From NCBI RefSeq assembly GCF_946482605.1, contig NZ_CAMLSE010000022.1, positions 61,305 to 125,304 of the forward strand: DNA of 64,000 nt, read 5' to 3'. The stretch comes from an uncultured Dyadobacter sp. (GTDB taxonomy: Bacteria; Bacteroidota; Bacteroidia; Cytophagales; Spirosomataceae). Positions 62,576 to 64,000 of this stretch are shown here, piece by piece. Position 1 is the first letter of the stretch. Each line of letters opens with the position of its first letter. Both the position numbers and the translations under genes were made by a program. Under the pieces are notes generated by a model. It was given only the letters and a program-made list of their open reading frames with translations. It was not told where the DNA came from and did no database searches.

Positions 62576-62636
62576 TAAAATGGTAGAAGTGAATTTGTGC
62601 AGGTGTCACTTGCACAAATTCACTTCTACCATTTTA
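62576..62636. repeat. DUF1016 palindrome, copy 3, extended to a 61-bp near-perfect palindrome
   Basis: The 30-base arms 62576-62605 and 62607-62636 match with one G/T exception, around a single central T. The core 62591-62621 is the family-4 unit; the outer part adds TAAAATGGTAGAAGT. A further TAAAATGGTAG stands at 62552-62562. The palindrome directly abuts the TAG stop codon of the GH-like gene (62637), so it may also end that transcript. Confidence 0.85.
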
Positions 62637-63944
62637 CTACTTCCTGACCGGCTTCGCCGCCCCATACCCGCTCTGGCCATGGAACCAGCTGGCGCCTTGT
62701 CCAACGAGCCATAGGTAGTAATCGTTCGGGAGATCTGCTTCAATGCCGACAAACTTTCCGTCGCCATTCAGCGGGGTTTCTCCTTCTTTTTTTGTCTTGA
62801 AAATAGCGGTGCCCTCGTCCACTTCGTCGAACATCGCCACATATAACGCCTCGGCGCCTGACATTTTTGCACCCGCGATTTGCTGCCAGAGGAATTCGCC
62901 TTTGTTACGGGGAATCTGGTTGTAAAGCGATTTGTCATTTTTCAGGTTACCCCAGCTGAAACCCGGGAATACGAGAGGTGCGTAGTCAATTTTGTTGGTT
63001 TTGCACCAGGTAATGTCCGCCGGAAGGTTGGGGCCGGCGACACCGGTGTAAGTTGCTGCATTGTACCGGCCCACTGCCCACGGCATGATGATATCGGCTT
63101 GCTTAATTACGGTGTGGAGCAGCGGTGAGTTCTCGGTGTCACGGCCCAGTTCGCGCCAGTAATAAGGAACACCCAGGAGAATGGAGGCCTTTTTTGCGGG
63201 ACCTTTTACTTTTTCAACCAGATTCTGGATGTCGGTGATGGTATATTTCCTGCCATCATTGAACCCAACACCCCAGATCGCGAGCAGCGGGCGGCCGTTG
63301 TGCCGCAGGTAAGTGGGGTTTTCCTGCCCGTCGAATAGTTTGAAAAGCTGTTGCAGCTCTTCCCAGTCCCTGACGATGAAATCCATATCGGCGGACGTCG
63401 AGCCGCTGAGGTCGTACATAATGCTAATCGCCCGGCCGTACTTTTTGGAGGCTTTCAAAGCATTGGCAAGTACTTTATTGAAATGTTTTTTTCCGCTCTC
63501 CCCTTTCACTTCTGCTACAAAGCGCTGCATATACACGCCGTCGATGCCGTGCTCTTTCATCCATTTGAAATGCAGATCGACGCTTTCTTCGTCATAAGGG
63601 CTGTACACGCTGGCCGGTTTGCCGTTTGCATATTTGAATGCAGTGTTATAGGTTTTGGAATACTCCGTGACATCCGGCCAAAAATCAATGGATGCAAAAC
63701 CGGGTTCGAACTTACCCGCCTTCTGGTAGTGATGCCAGCCGCGGCCGGCGCCATCGCCTTCTGCGGTGAACCAGCCCTGGTAACCCGCCATCACGAGTCC
63801 TTTGTAGCTTTTGAAAAGTGAATGCGATTCATCGTATTTGACTTCTTCGACGGGTTTGGGACCTTCCGGTTTCTTGTCATCATCGCTGCCTTTGCAGCTT
63901 GTGGAAATGAGGGATAGGCAGAACAGGAGTTTGAGTAGGTTCAT
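62637..63944 (-). CDS. GH71/99-like glycoside hydrolase lipoprotein
   Basis: 435 residues. Lipobox LISTSC (C17), followed by KGSDDDKKPEGPKP, a surface-lipoprotein-type linker. The TIM-barrel part has GLVMAGYQGWFTAEGDGAGRGWHHY, YDEESVDLHFKWMKEHGIDGVYMQRFV, AISIMYDLSG, RPLLAIWGVGF and YVAMFDEVDEGTAIF (acidic pair, likely catalytic or binding). GH99 cuts alpha-mannosides; GH71 cuts alpha-1,3-glucan. The specific substrate is unknown. The start lies 8 bases after a GCCGA-rich leader repeat. Confidence 0.85.
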   Translation of the reverse strand: MNLLKLLFCLSLISTSCKGSDDDKKPEGPKPVEEVKYDESHSLFKSYKGLVMAGYQGWFTAEGDGAGRGWHHYQKAGKFEPGFASIDFWPDVTEYSKTYNTAFKYANGKPASVYSPYDEESVDLHFKWMKEHGIDGVYMQRFVAEVKGESGKKHFNKVLANALKASKKYGRAISIMYDLSGSTSADMDFIVRDWEELQQLFKLFDGQENPTYLRHNGRPLLAIWGVGFNDGRKYTITDIQNLVEKVKGPAKKASILLGVPYYWRELGRDTENSPLLHTVIKQADIIMPWAVGRYNAATYTGVAGPNLPADITWCKTNKIDYAPLVFPGFSWGNLKNDKSLYNQIPRNKGEFLWQQIAGAKMSGAEALYVAMFDEVDEGTAIFKTKKEGETPLNGDGKFVGIEADLPNDYYLWLVGQGASWFHGQSGYGAAKPVRK

Positions 63945-63952
63945 GGGTGTAC

Positions 63953-63986
63953 TTCGGCTATCGGCTTTCGGCCGTCGGCTTTTTGT
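63953..63986 (-). repeat. GCCGA-rich leader repeat before the GH-like gene (family 3)
   Basis: On the minus strand the sequence reads AAAAGCCGACGGCCGAAAGC then CGATAGCCGAA, ending 8 bases before the ATG at 63944. It repeats the words GCCGACGGCCGA and GATAGCC of the leader at 24709-24738, also placed immediately before a start codon in the same orientation relative to the gene. Confidence 0.7.
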
Positions 63987-64000
63987 TATTTGATTAATGT

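Noticed and set aside
1..64000. CRISPR arrays, tRNA, rRNA and insertion-sequence transposases
   Set aside because: Looked for regularly spaced direct repeats, tRNA-like cloverleafs and transposase motifs; none was seen. The repeat clusters at 11 kb and 36 kb are irregular and palindromic, not CRISPR.

Overview
The window reads as a chromosomal segment of a Bacteroidota bacterium, most likely a Cytophagales/Spirosomataceae member of the Dyadobacter type. The reasons are SusC/SusD pairs, a sigma/FecR/TonB-receptor cascade, a protein with a type IX secretion tail, TTTG/TAnnTTTG-like promoters, few Shine-Dalgarno sites, and a moderately high GC content. Species assignment is inference; no rRNA or tRNA gene was seen.

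Layout. 0-24 kb is metabolic and surface: the end of a SusD gene, a secreted DUF6528 protein, a phosphodiesterase-alkaline phosphatase fusion, an ECF sigma factor with FecR and a SusC/SusD pair, a quinoprotein dehydrogenase with a haem c domain, an alpha/beta hydrolase, an exported mannonate-dehydratase-like enolase, an SGNH/TPR protein, a LytTR regulator and hybrid histidine kinase, and an ACS-family sugar-acid transporter. 23-30 kb carries an SGNH esterase, a 1150-residue PVC-type haem/HEAT dehydrogenase and a ThuA protein, a set often found together in saccharide oxidation regions.

28-46 kb is an accessory region dense in conflict genes: a class II Fic protein with a C-terminal winged helix, a decayed MazF-type toxin with its antitoxin, a B1 metallo-beta-lactamase, an antitoxin/PIN pair, a solitary PrnB (pyrrolnitrin ring-rearrangement) homologue, an AT-rich three-gene operon (DUF262 protein, DUF3696 AAA ATPase, unknown protein) that looks like an uncharacterised defence system, DarT/DarG with an XRE regulator, a SymE-like toxin and ParDE. 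M28 peptidase and DUF1304/DUF4240 genes lie between.

46-64 kb returns to housekeeping and secreted functions: an MBL-fold hydrolase, lipoproteins, a BNR-4 protein, an AAA/DUF4143 ATPase behind a three-copy operator, a Tam-like methyltransferase, an NmrA/HxlR divergent pair, a sorbosone/glucose-dehydrogenase-like T9SS cargo, an Asp/Glu racemase, a transglutaminase-like protein, an M81 peptidase, a DUF1016 PDDEXK nuclease whose gene contains a palindrome repeated on both sides of it, and a GH71/99-like lipoprotein.

The intergenic DNA holds four repeat families: a roughly 100-bp element with TGTCATGCTGAG-type inverted ends, a nested 153-bp inverted repeat, a GCCGA-rich leader repeat immediately before two start codons, and the 31-bp DUF1016 palindrome. 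Functional calls rest on sequence motifs read by eye; no database search was run.
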